Part shown: positions 34,501 through 47,200 of the stretch, piece after piece
How the letters are laid out: the number at the start of each line of letters is the position of its first letter
Position numbering within the stretch: the stretch's first letter is position 1
Assembly: GCF_018143015.1 (NCBI RefSeq)
Contig: NC_054742.1
Location: forward strand, 59,590,853 to 59,654,852
Direction of reading: 5' to 3'
Length of the DNA: 64,000 bases
From: Lytechinus variegatus
Lineage: Eukaryota; Echinodermata; Echinoidea; Temnopleuroida; Toxopneustidae
Position numbers and translations under genes: made by a program
Notes under the pieces: generated by a model
What the model saw: the letters and a program-made list of their open reading frames with translations, nothing else
The model's database searches: none
What the model was told of the DNA's origin: nothing

Positions 34501-37183
34501 AATCAGCTCGTTTGTGGCTTGTACTAAACGTTATGTGATTTGTACCTAAACAGAAAATACTTTCCATATATAAACACTTTTTTTCTTTTAAATTTTTGTT
34601 GTAATGTAATCATCTTTACTTGGTTTATTTAAATCAGGACACCCTGACTTCGCCAAAAAATTCTGACACGGATGTGACAGATCAGACGCAGAGGTACACC
34701 TCTGTGAATAAGGTACGCAACCAATGTTGCAAATTGAATACAACATTAATATATTTTAAAAGTTTCCCAGCGTTTCCTTCAATGTATTTAAGCTGATGTA
34801 CCAAGATTATGTTTTGTCTGCACAGTTTTCAATTTTCGTTTAGTTTTGTAAATGAAGAGTAGCAGTACATGTATCTCCTCCGTTATTGAACATTTTTCAA
34901 TCATTATTTAAGAGCTTTTGCATGTTTGAGTTCAATTGCTTTTCCAGAAATGACATTTTGCATAAACGGAACAGGATATTCAAAACAACTATGAGAGACA
35001 TGAATTTAACATTGAAAACTTATGATAATCTATTGATTTCTTGTAGGAACAGCCCAGTCGTGGCAATGACTACAGCTTCTTGCCAAAAGATCACACCATC
35101 CCTCGAATCCACTGTGTCATCTTCTCCGAAAACTTCCAAAGGATCCGGATCTGATGTCCAACTGACCCATCTTCCTCTGGAGATCCTGCCAGCGGCATGC
35201 AAACCCAATCAAGAGCCTTTGAAGACCAAGGTTCCTTGGGACTCTGGATCTGATGAGAAGGTGCAAGAAACCAGAGTTGCTGAGAATCTGAAACAGATCG
35301 TTATCAAACCAGTAGATGACTTTAACATGGATAAAGACATTGATGAATCCCGATTTTACACAGAGACCAAAAGCCAGGTCAACGGCGTCGATTCTAAAGC
35401 GAGGATCAAAAATGTTTCTACCAGTTCAAATGCCTACCTTGCAGATAATGAACCCCTGAGGAAACCAAATCCGATACTGCTTTGTCTGACATCCAAAGCC
35501 AGAATAACGGCGGCATCCAAACGTAAGGTCATCAATGTTAAACCACTGAATGAGCCTTGTCTGAAGATCACTTCTACAGGGAATCCAGGGCCAATGTGGT
35601 TACTGCTGCTCGAATCCAGAAAGTCCTTGATGCTACAAACGAGCTCGGGCAAGAAATCACATCTTTTTCTGATGACATCATGGTCGCTGCACGAAAGCCA
35701 TCTTCTTTGGCAACAGAGGACGTACTCGGGTCAAGAATACTGGACCTCTGTAGATCCATTGATGAGGGAGTTCCCGGTTCCTCGTCCAAAGATCCAGAAC
35801 TGGACCACCGAGCCCCTAAAGCAGCCAAATTATCTCACCAACGTCGGACAAGGAGAAGTGTTTGAGAATAATCTCTTCGATCCAGATCATGGAAGTCCAT
35901 CTCGTCCAAAAGAGCCGGATAATGATGCTTCCAGATCTGAAGACATCGTCACTGCTCCTGCTGCCAACGGAGGAGATTTTGTAAAGGTGATTCACAATAA
36001 CAATATTTTTAAAACAACCTTTCAACCTTTCTTCCAAGCTTACTTTTAATAGTGCCGTTAACTAAGAAATAAATTCTTACTACTTTAAACGATGATACAT
36101 TTATTTTGTTTCATTAACTTTAAAATTATGATATTGGTTTTTAAGTTCTCAGAAAGTATTGGAACTAAACTTCATATTTTTTTCTTATAACCTCTATCTA
36201 GCCTTCTAAAAAGACCCGGAAGGAGCCTTCACAGAGACGATTCCCTAAATCAACCAACCAGGGAATGACTACGGATATCTCTATTGATAACAAACAAATG
36301 GTAATTGAACAGTCTGACTCAGTTTGTGTGATTTTATGTGATGACTCTAAACTTAACACATCAGTACCTGTTTTATATATTTTGTTTACAATCGAAAAAC
36401 AATAACGGAAATATATTAATGTATAGATCATCAAAATGTTAAAATGTTTACAATGGTTTTAAAACGCTAAGGTAAAATGCTAATGTCAACCAGATAACCT
36501 AATGTCGATACTTAATTTACAAAATGCATGCACTACTCAAATCATATTTCTTGCCCCCCCCCCCACAAGTTATACTTTTAATGTTTTTTAAATCGTTTAT
36601 CATCTTCTTTTCAGCAGTACACAATGCCTTTTCTTCTCTCATTCTGTTTTATTCCTTCTATCTTTCCCTTTCTTTAGGCAATGGATCCAAAGACAAAGAA
36701 GAAGAAGCTCAAACGATTCCTAAAGCTCACACGCAGGCACATGAACAAGCCTGCGGAGGAAGAATAGGAACAATTCGCTTTAACTAATAACGACTAAAAA
36801 AACAAACCGGATACTTTTGGGCCATAAACAAACCTTCAACTGACTTGAAATATTCTTCAATAAGAAACAACGGGATATTTGGATCATGAAACAAACCTGC
36901 AAAATAGAATATTGACTGGAACTAATGATATCAAGCTGTATTCGAAAATTGAAAGCAATATTGACTTCCGAGTACGTCATAGTAACGAAATGCGAAATCC
37001 AAGAAAAATTCTGAATATGCAACAAATGGTAGGTATATTAACCATTAACTTTAGCAAATCAAAGAAATTGAATTTGGAAAATCTACAGCTTTAGAAATAC
37101 TACGCTTATTCTAAAATGCCATGCACTGTATCGAACTACATGACAATGAAACTGCGCTATGTAATGTTGCAAGTCTAGTTCTC

Positions 37184-37189
37184 AATAAA
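37184..37189 (+). terminator. Poly(A) signal of copy 2
   Basis: AATAAA about 415 nt after the conserved stop codon, at the equivalent place in all three copies. Confidence 0.5.
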
Positions 37190-37321
37190 AAAAAAATATC
37201 AAAATAACCCACACTACAATGTTTTTTTGTCTATAGATACTCGCAGTGAGCGCGAAATTTATGTGTTTATGTGTGCTGGGGTGAGGGAGTGTGATGTGTG
37301 GGTTTATGTGTATGCACACCT

Positions 37322-39529
37322 ATACACAGGCGCTGATTCAGGATTTCGTAGGGAGGGGCAAAAATTTGATCTGATTTTGGCGCCCCTGTGTACTTTTCGA
37401 AAAATGGCGCCCACCTCTCTGCCAGGTCAATAAAGTGCCTAAAATGCATGTTTAAACATCTTATTTCATAGTCATATGAATAAAAAAATTGAAGGCCACT
37501 TTTTTAATGCTTAGTTCGTAAAGGAAAAAAGTCAATGAATTCATGTTATATCCGTTAAAAAAAGAATTCATGCGACGCGAAGCCAATTTCTGTTTTCTGT
37601 TTAAGGCATTTGTTGGTTTCAATTTCGTTTAACTTCTCATCAGAGTAGGTGCTATTGTATGAGCAGTAGCTGTAATTTCTTTACCAGTCGTTTTAGAATA
37701 TCCTTCAATAATGTTATTGATAACCTCTTGGAAATAATGGAATCTCGAAGGCAACCAATCTCCTCATCAGTGGCACAACTGGGATTTATTCAGCAGTAGT
37801 GCACGTGAGGGGGGGGGCTTGAACTTTTGTAGGGGCACCAAAATATATTTTGGGGTATACAGATCGAAGTTAAATAAAATATGAGATAAACAATGTGGTA
37901 TCTCTCAAGGCCTCGTGAAGTGGGAACTGAAAATTATTGATTTTCTGACTTTAAACTGCGAGTTTTTATCCTTTTGTAACAATGAAAAGAATAGGTATCT
38001 CAATAAGCAATTGATGCGAGGCGCGAGCTAATAATTTTGGCTTTTTTCTATTTTTAAACCCAATTTCTTTAGAGCTTTTTGTAAATATGAATAATATAGG
38101 GATCCCACTAGACAATCGATGCAAGCGCAATGCACGAACTGACTTTTGAATCCAATAATTTTACCACGTTTTAAAACCATGTTCAGAATAGTAGATTAAG
38201 TTTCGAACTAAGAAACTGATGCGACTAAAAAACTTGGAAATGCACTGTTTGTTATAATTAAGAGGATAGGTATCTAACTAAAGCAGAGTGTGAGCTGATT
38301 TTTTTTATTTTCAGAATATAAGATTGCAATATTTTAGCAATTTTTCACCATGAAAAGAATAGTTATCTAACTAAACAACTGATGCGAGCGTTCAGCGCGA
38401 AGCGCAAGCTGAAAATATTCAGTTTCGTACTAGAAAAATGAACTTTCTATGAGAGTAGGTCTACATTTTTGTAACTCGAAGACAATGGGTATTTTATAAA
38501 ACGATTGAAATGATTTATATTTTTAATTTTATGACCTGAAAAACGGACATTCCGAGCACTTTTGGCAGGAATGATACCTAATTAACAGTTTGTGCTAGCG
38601 CTAAGCACGAGGTAATTCTTTATTTTTTTGTTTTATTTATAGATTTTTACCCCATAGAACATTCTATGTACTTCTTCTAACAATGGAAATGATGGTTATC
38701 TCTACTAAATAAATGAGTCGAGCGCAAAGAGTGAGCAATTATTTTTTTTTATTTTCGATATTTCGATCTACAAAAAAAAAATTTAATCGTATTTTAGATA
38801 CAGAACACACTGCGTAACCCGAAAAGAACAATTGATAAATGCGAGCGCGAAACGCAAGCAGATTTTTTATTCAAATACTGACTTAAAAGGGACCCTTTTA
38901 AGCTATGATTCCTCTTATTGTTTTTCTTTTTTCCTTCTTTTTTTTTTTTCTTTCCTCTTTGCTTAGCGAGACATCGGATACCTATCTTGCTAAACAGACT
39001 TGAAACGCGAGCACTTTTTTTTTATATTATCGTAAAAAAATTGTAATTCAACGCATTTAATCTTTTCGGACAGAACATGTATCTTCTCTAACCAGGCAAT
39101 ACGAGGAATTTTGCGCCCCCGCTAAGTTTAATGTCAATTTGGCACCCTCGGTTGAAAATGAATTTGGCGCCCCCATATGAAATATGAGTTTGACTCCCCC
39201 TCTGAAATATGAATTTGTCGCCTCCGGTCACCTACTGTATCAAATTTGGCGCACCACCCCCTATTTCGGACATCAATTTCGGCACTCCCCGAGATCGAAC
39301 ATTAATTCGGCGCCCACCCCTCTAGTTCGAATATCAATTTGACGCCCTCCTAGTTCGAAAATCAATTTGGCTCTCCCTAGATCCAACATCAATTCAGCTC
39401 CCGCCCCCACCTCCCTAGTTTGAGCAACAGTTCGGCGACCTCTTGATCGAACATCAATTTCGGCGCTACTCTAGTTCGAAAATCAGATCGGCTCCCCCTG
39501 ATTCGAACATTTATTCGGCGCCCCCTAGT
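37322..39529. repeat. Composite repeat downstream of copy 2
   Basis: Collinear with 19067-22202: GGCGC dispersed repeat, then the GCGAGCGCGAAGCGCG satellite, then the TTCGAACATCAATT minisatellite. It lacks only the DR1-bearing insertion. The block was therefore duplicated together with the gene. Confidence 0.75.
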
Positions 39530-40481
39530 TGGCTCTCACGACATGGACCAATCCTACTACTCCTCTACAACCAGCTCGTTTTCTAACTGTTTTGCCTAAC
39601 ATTATTTAGTTGTTTTTTTATTTCCACTATATGCAGTTTATTGCAAATTCGTGATTGATTGCTAATCTGCTCCTTGAATCAAGAAGTTTAATCTGATTTG
39701 CTATAATTAATGTTGATTTATCATTTGTAAAACTGCAACAGAATATTTGCAATTGATCACAAATATTTTCTTGCAACACCCCCTAAGTCTTCTTTGTGTA
39801 TAGACGAAGTTCTTATTAAACAGATTTCCATTTCACAAAGTGCTATATAACGATAGACGAATGAGTAGGCAATCCGTGTATTATACTAGTAGTTAAATCA
39901 ATGGTTGGGCAATGTGGTAATCACCTCGTTTTGGAATCCTGTTCCTATTTGATACCGTTTACAGCTTGATCCTTTATTATATGATGATGTGTCTTCTTCT
40001 CCATTCGGTATAGGCCATGATATACCTTACTCCACTCTATCCCTCTTCCTTCATCTTCGCTCTCTCATATTTGTCTTTCCTCCATCTTTTTTTCTTATCT
40101 TATCTGGGTGCATGGTCGTACGGAGGGTGTGGTGTGTGTGTGTGGTGGTGTTTTATAGTCACTCGGAATTTGTCTATCCCCCCAGAAATTTTCTGCGTAC
40201 GCCATGTTGGGGTGCAGTTATTTTCTTTAAATTTCATCGGTGAGTAAAGTTTTGTTCTTTCAAACTTTTAGGAATATGGAAGAAAGAATATTGATTGATT
40301 TTGCTTGCCATGAAAAAATCAAATAATAACATTAAAAAAAATGTGGAACGAATTATTTAAATCAAGAATGGTCATCCCTTTCGAATGACTATTCGAATCA
40401 AGCATTACCATTGCTAAAAGGCCTTGACTTTTTGAAGAGAGCCGATGCCAAATACACATTAATATTCTTAAGAACAGATAC
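39530..40481 (+). repeat. Upstream block of tandem unit 3
   Basis: 39530-39920 matches 22203-22600 and 6408-6700. The match with unit 2 continues to about 40475, close to the start of a hairpin element. Confidence 0.7.
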
Positions 40482-40642
40482 AAATAGCGAATAGGCATGA
40501 GTGCGATGGTGCGAGATTTCGCATGAGTGAAAGAAAGATGCTCTATTCAAACGAGGCGTTAGCCGAGATGAATAGAGCGTTTCTTTCTTTAACCGAATGC
40601 GAAATCTCACACCATTGCATGAATAAGAATATTCGCTATTTG
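40482..40642. mobile_element. 161-bp hairpin-forming element
   Basis: The two arms pair over most of their length: AAATAGCGAATA ... GAGATTTCGCAT ... GAAAGAAA ... GCTCTATTC on the left, and GAATAGAGC ... TTTCTTTC ... ATGCGAAATCTC ... ATATTCGCTATTT on the right, around a 20-nt centre. It is absent from the equivalent place in unit 2. Probable foldback MITE. Confidence 0.7.
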
Positions 40643-41044
40643 TGTAGTACAACGCCTCGAAACTAGCGAAAATATGAAAAAACCAAGAGTTTTTCCCCTG
40701 CAGTAATCTAATGAAAAGGGAGCAAAAATATTGAAAGCGAAAAGCAAAATCCCACAAGCCGGGCCCACAAAGCGCACATGAATCTTGGACAGCATTGCGC
40801 ATTTAGCCAGCGGGTTGTACGCGCATTGTCATCTTATTCAATGAAATCGCATTGTGACGTCACCTCCAAAAGCCGTGCAATGTACATTTTTGGACGGTAC
40901 ATTTTGGATGGTACGTCTTGTGTGCAACGGTACGAATGTGTGACATTCAGCCTCCCATTTGATCGCGTACAACAAGCTAAGTAGGCGTTGTACAATATAG
41001 CTTATACGTGTTACCTCTACACGCCGTCCCAATTTCCACCGCCA
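40643..41044. other. Unique spacer before copy 3
   Basis: No counterpart in the other units. Contains GTGACGTCACCTCC at about 40855 and a short direct repeat of GGTACATTTTGGATGGTACG type near 40885-40915. From about 41014 (CACGCCGTCCCAATTTCC) it matches unit 2 again. No gene seen. Confidence 0.4.
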
Positions 41045-41237
41045 AGCGCGTGCATTGATACGTCACTCCCCTCTGCGCGCATACGTCATCAGCTCACTGT
41101 TTAATGATTGCCAACCGCGTTGCTATCAACTTATCACAAATTTTCTAAGCTTCTCATCGATCGGAACAAACGTTGAGTTCAGCATGTAAATTCGCTAGAA
41201 AATCGAGTGAATAAAGCTGATTTACCGAAGATCGACT
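41045..41237 (+). promoter_or_regulatory. Promoter/5' leader of copy 3
   Basis: TACGTCA at 41059-41065 and 41082-41088 are kept. The palindrome seen in copies 1 and 2 is interrupted by one base here (CAACCGCGTTG, near 41113). The rest of the leader is close to that of copy 2. Confidence 0.5.
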
Positions 41238-44200
41238 ATGGAACTTGAAAAATTCTTCGTGCTGGTTTTGGCCCTGCATTTTGCTCGTTTCGGCAATGCA
41301 GATGCCAAATTCAAACGCGGGGAAATCTCTACGGAACAGGTGTGCGTTGTAAGAGAAAGAGATTGTAATTTGGGAAGAAGGGAGGGGGCATAGAGATCGT
41401 GGTTGGAAGAATGCTGGCCCCTGAATAATTAAATGAGGTTTAAGTTTGGGACAAAAATAAAATCCTTCACTTGTTGAATTCATCAAAATCATCAAAAAGG
41501 CATATGGTAATCATTTCCTTGTGTTGCTTAACATTGACTGTAAACAGATAGGAAAATAAAAGTTGTTTGTAAGAATCAATACTGAAAATTGCCCATTTGT
41601 CAAAATCTATCCGATTTACAACCTGTCCCGATTTGCAACGACTGGATGGACTCATAATATAAGTCGATGTAATGCCTTATGTTTTCCAGAGAGTAAAAAA
41701 AAAGCCGTAAGAAAAAAAGCATACTGATAATTTACAGATAGTTTCGTTTCCTAATTAAAAAAAGGTTTTTTTCCTTCTTATTTCATATGCATTTCATTTT
41801 TGAAACACCACAATATTCTTAGTCAATGATCTGAACTGAGTATTTTCTCATGAAAAAATGCCACCAGGAGTACCTGGCCATAAATAGCAAAGACCCAGGA
41901 ATGCACAATTCGTTTTTACGTATTATTATTAGTTACTATTCTCTAATGATTTCCAGCAAAGTATTGAAAACTTATAGACCATATTTAAGAATTTGATTAT
42001 GTACAAACTGATAAGTTAAAGACCCTACTTCGTATTTATGTTTTGCAAAAAAAAAACGCAAGAAAAAGGGCAATTCATACTTGGATTTCTTTCGAAACAT
42101 ATATTTAGTTCCACCAAATACTTCACGTGTATAATTAAAAACAGTGTTGAAAATCAGGCATACATCGAAATGAATAACAATCCAGAATAAACCCTCGCAA
42201 CAATTTCAATTAATAAATTATATTTCATTTACCTTCATTGTAATAATGCTATTTGAAATGTTGAACACGTTGTTGAAGCCCGCCACTCTGATAATTGTTT
42301 TAAATTTGAAAATGTTGTTTAAAAGAAAAAAAATAATTTTAAACAATAATGTGATGCATGGTCTAAAAAACCCTGCTTGAAATTTTTGCACATCGTTTTT
42401 ACATGTATTCTTTACACATGTTGAAATTAGTTTATTTTGTAATCTTTCCTGAAGAATTTTCTTTTCTGCACCAATGCGCTCTAATATTAAATCTCTCTCT
42501 CTCTCTCTCTCTCTGTCTTCTCCAGGATATTGCCTTTTTGGATCAGTTTTACTTCCAAAACACCGAAGACAATATTCTGAACTATACTATAACCTACCCA
42601 GCTGTAAGTAACACCCTTTAGATAGAGTATACTGGATTGAAACAAATCTTAATTTTAGATTTAGCACATTAAGATTGGCCAGGTTTCAAAGTTTAATAGA
42701 TCGAATAAATCTTGTTGGACACTGTATTTGAAGTTCGAACTTAAATACAACTTCCGTTTTGATAGGAAATGCAATATCTGCAAATTTCAACACACGGCTT
42801 TGAGTTGATAATTGATTTAAAAAGATTTTTTTCAATTATTGTGGTCATTTGACTTTTGTTACAAATGTTACATGTGTGTTCTATACAGGTTAATCAACAA
42901 TTTGAGATCGGCCGAGGAATGGTAAAATTGCATGCATGCTTAATCTAATGTATATCCGTATTTATTATTCATTGTGTTCACATTTTATATGAAAATAAAA
43001 AACCTTGTTTTAATAGGACCAATGCTGCTATCGACTTGTCATATTCGATGAAAGCTATGGACAGTGGGGAAGCATAAGACCGAACGAAAATAGACTGGTA
43101 AACAAACATTTTTTTTAATAAAAAGTAGAATTCTTGTCACTTCTATTGATTTTATGTTCAACCTTAGTTCAATATAAAAAGTTACTAATGCAGTTATGAT
43201 CCAAAGTTATTAGTTTGCATTTATTATTTGTATCTTTTTTTTTCTTTTCTTGCCTCTATAAGATGATTAATTAGAGTCAGCAATGATCTGCTATTTTTAT
43301 AAATCAATATAATGGCATTTTAATAACATGCTTATTATCCTGAAAACAATCACTGACTAAGCTGTAAAGAAAAAAATATAGAATTTTAAAAATGGAGAAA
43401 CCATGAAAAAAATCATGGTTTTTACACTTAATTTTTGAAAATTTTTAAACTCTCCTAAAAAAATATTTAGAAAATAAGCGTGTCACATTAAACCGATTAA
43501 GTTGAAGCAAAAATGTCTTCTAGCATCTTCAACGTAACATTGGCGAATATTTTGTTTTCTTTTCCGATAGACCTGTCGGGGAAAGATTGATCGGGTTAAA
43601 GATCTTGATTTTAAAATCAAATTGACTGGTCTTGATCCTGCTTGTCACGTGATCACTGATGACAATGGTTTCAAAGTGAGTTAAGCGTTATACTGTTGAA
43701 ATTTGAGTAAAATCACAGGGCAACATAATCTTCAGTAAATTGCCTATCGTGGTCAAGATCATATCTGATGAATTTGTGGAAATGCTGCCGAACTGTTGGT
43801 TATGAACTTTAGCAGTTCTGGAATTGATGTTTGGCAAAATTGATATTTACATTAAACATTATAAATTCTCTTTAGGGTCGGCCTATTAACCTTTGCCATT
43901 CTGTAATTGTATTATTACACTATAATTTTATCATCATTATTGTTTTTGTTATTATTATTGTTGTTGTTTTAATTATTATTATTATTATTATTGTTAAATC
44001 ATCATCATCATCATCATTTTCATTAGTAGTTATAGTGGTAATAAATATTAGGGTGGTGGTATAGTACTAACTCATTATTCAGTTTTCAAATCAATTTATA
44101 TAGAGACATAAACTTAAGTAAACATTGGCTTCTAAATTTTTGTTAGATTGTTAATTTTTTATTCCGTAATTTTTTAAACTTTCTTTATCCAGTGGCTGGT

Positions 44201-47200
44201 TTGTCAAGGTACCATCAACTTCGAATCCCGACAGCGCCCACAGTACTATTTTGTTCACCTGACTAATTGCCGATCCAACCGGAAAGGGTTAAGGAATGTC
44301 TCGTTTTCTTTGCACATGACAAATAGAAACAATCGTCTAAAAGAATTCGCTGAAAATCAGAAATGTAAGATTTTGCATAATTTTGCATCCGATTAAAAAT
44401 ATCAAAAAGATGTTAGTAAATTCAGTAATCATGACATTTCAAACAATAGTTCTAATTTGGATAGATTCAAGAAATTTTCTTTCTTCATAGGATACAGAAT
44501 GTAACATAAAAACATTATATATTAACAAATAAACTTATTGATAACTTGTGTGTATAATATTGATGGATGGATAGATTGAACTAATTGAAAGAGTAAGAAT
44601 GAATGGATGAGTGAGGGGAAGACGGTAATTGAGTGAGTGAAAAAAGTATGGATTAAATTGAGTTTGCAATTGACTGATTGACTATGTCAGCAAACAATCA
44701 TTTAATCGCCTAATTTTTAGTGATTGAATAAAATTAATGAACGAATGTGTAACTAGTGATTTATTGGATGTGATCAGTCGATTCATCGTTGATTGATTGC
44801 TTGCGATTCATTTGCGTGTGAGCCATATATACCATTACATGTTTTTTAATGAAGTAAGAATTGCAATGATGTTCTCTTTATTTTCAAAGAAAATGTATGA
44901 AAATTTATTTTACCATCCTTTTAGTCATGATGGAGACTGACTTGGCCTTCTTTCTTGGATACGTGGTGATGACTATCGTGGCTACTCGATTTAGATGTAA
45001 GTTTAACTGATTTTCAATTCGTTATTAAATATAATTGGTCTTTCGAAAAATAAATTTATTTGTATAAGTCTTAATTGCTTTTTTTAACCATGAGGGTTTG
45101 GTGGACATCCTTTTTTTCAAAGTTGTTTGAAGGTATTTTGTTCTTTTGCCTTCATTCTATTTTCTTTTTCTCCCTTTTTTCTCTTTTACATGTTTCTTAT
45201 TCTTTTCTCAAATGCCATTTAATTTTGGTCATATTATTCTTTATAGCTATCACATCGCTTTATATTTAACATTTTATTTATGAATAAATGTGACTTTATT
45301 CTTATTCTAGACGTCTTGTCGCTGAAGAAACTGCTGCATCTAACCTATCGGTTATTCTATAGCAGTCTGTTCTTCAAGACAGTGTGTCTTCTACTCCTAA
45401 ACATCGATTTATCGAGGTTTGCCCGGACCGGACTTGAAATGACTAAGATGCAAGACGCTGGTAAATTAAAGTTCATTTCAATTATGAAAATATTATGAAT
45501 GTTAAACTTAAATTTTATTTAAATGATTATAACAAGTGTACTTTTTTAAATAAACAATTATATACACATAAAACATAAAGATAAAGAGTGTAATGTACTA
45601 CTGTATCAGTATTTAATCATCATTTATACAGCGCACTTTCCATCTTGACAAAATGAGATTAGTGTTTTGACTCTGTGACGAGGTCGATAAGCAGACTGAA
45701 AAGTGTCGGGTAAATCAGGTTCTACTAAATACAGCAGTGTAGTCTGAAATGATAAGTATATATATTTTATTTTTCTTATTTTTTCAGCTGAGGTTTTCTC
45801 GTGGCTGTCTACGGTTTTCTTTGTGTGTGTTCTGCTGCTTGTGTCAAAGGGGTTCTCTATTACCAGGTAATTACTACTAATAGTAATAATAATAATAACT
45901 TAGTCTTATATAGCGCTTTTCATGAAATCATATCAAAGCGCTTTACAATGTAGAACATACGAAATATACAAACAAAAGTGAAACTAGAAATCATATAACT
46001 AAAAAAAAAAAAACTACCTCACACATTGCTGAAACAAATAGACATGAATTAAGGTTATATTATAAGGTGATGATGATGTATCAATATGATTTATTCTTAC
46101 TTTGGGGGCCAATTTACAAGCAGTTGTGCTTTATTTGACCCCTCCACGTGTAATATATCTTTTAATGTCAATGATTTGTATATACGTATATTTTTAATTG
46201 TGGAAATAAATTTTAATTTTAATTTGAATGATGATTACGCGACGATGAACGAGGACATTAATTTCACTTTTGCTTTCACAGAGCTCAGATCAGCCTACCT
46301 GGAACAGTGAAGACGATATGTTTTGGTTTCATCTACTTGACCTTCTACACCATCGTCTTCTTTGACCAACGTGTGCTCCTAGACCCCCAAGACATCATTG
46401 TTAGTATGACGTCACTATCAGCAAGCGGTTTGATTGGCCTTAAGTTTACTGGTAAGAATTCTAAAGTCTCAAGTGTACTAGGAATTCTTCTTTAATAGTA
46501 AGGTTGATAAAGACTTGAAGGATTGTGAGACAGATCCATGAAAAATTGTTATTACTGACCAAATCAGCTCTTTATTTTAATGACGTCCTTAATAGAATTC
46601 GCTGAAAAGCACTGCTCTCTGCCATTCTGTAATCTTAGAAAACGACAACCTGTGACATGTGTTATCTCATTATCATCTGACAAACTTTAAAGGCCTATTG
46701 ATATATGTTTCTATTCTACAATTTAATTCAAGTGAATAAAGCTTACCTAAAGTACCAATGAGAGTGTATGAAGGTCAAATATGTTTTTTTTTTATATGAG
46801 ATATCTGATCGATATTTTGCCATGAAAAAAGGAAGTCCGGAGACTTTATTATCATCTCATTCATTCTATTGCAATTTTGAAATTACATGTTGTGCTTCTC
46901 TCCCCCCCCCCCCCTCTCTCTCTCCCGCCCTCTCTCTCTCTCTCTCTCTTTTCTTTATCACTCGTTCTGTATTATCAGGTGCTATCATTTTCGTACACGG
47001 CTGTATCGTGACGATCAAGAACCACCCAAGAAAGGTGCCCTTCTATTTACCATTCACTATCTTCTTTAGTGTTTGGTTTGTAGCTGAGCCTACCTATCGA
47101 CTTCTATACTTGTACGTCTACCCAGTTCTGAAAAGGTACTTCATTTTTTTTTAGTTTTTGTTAATCCCATGAAAATATAAATGTGCTTTATTTAAATACA

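Larger units (their letters stand above)
25648..36767 (+). pseudogene. TMEM145/GPR180-like gene, copy 2 (probable pseudogene, mosaic)
   Basis: Exon equivalents: 25648-25749, 27090-27167, 27568-27648, 28056-28160, 28687-28858, 29431-29502, 29869-30017, 30384-30462, 30620-30789, 31297-31452, 31935-32055, 32386-32538, 32839-33180, 33406-33456, 33860-33931, 34343-34393, 34638-34712, 35047-35986, 36202-36300, 36678-36767. The signal peptide MELGKFFVLVLACILLVSG and exons 1-6 are intact. The exon 7 acceptor is gone because the preceding 100 bp or so are unrelated to the other copies. Exon 7 lacks 1 nt near 29940, exon 10 lacks 1 nt near 31385, and exon 18 gains 1 nt near 35090 and has further small indels at 35400-35760. 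Exons 1-4 resemble copy 3, while exons 5-12 and 17-20 resemble copy 1. Some 1-nt differences lie in homopolymers and could be sequencing errors, but the missing acceptor cannot be explained that way. Confidence 0.72.
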
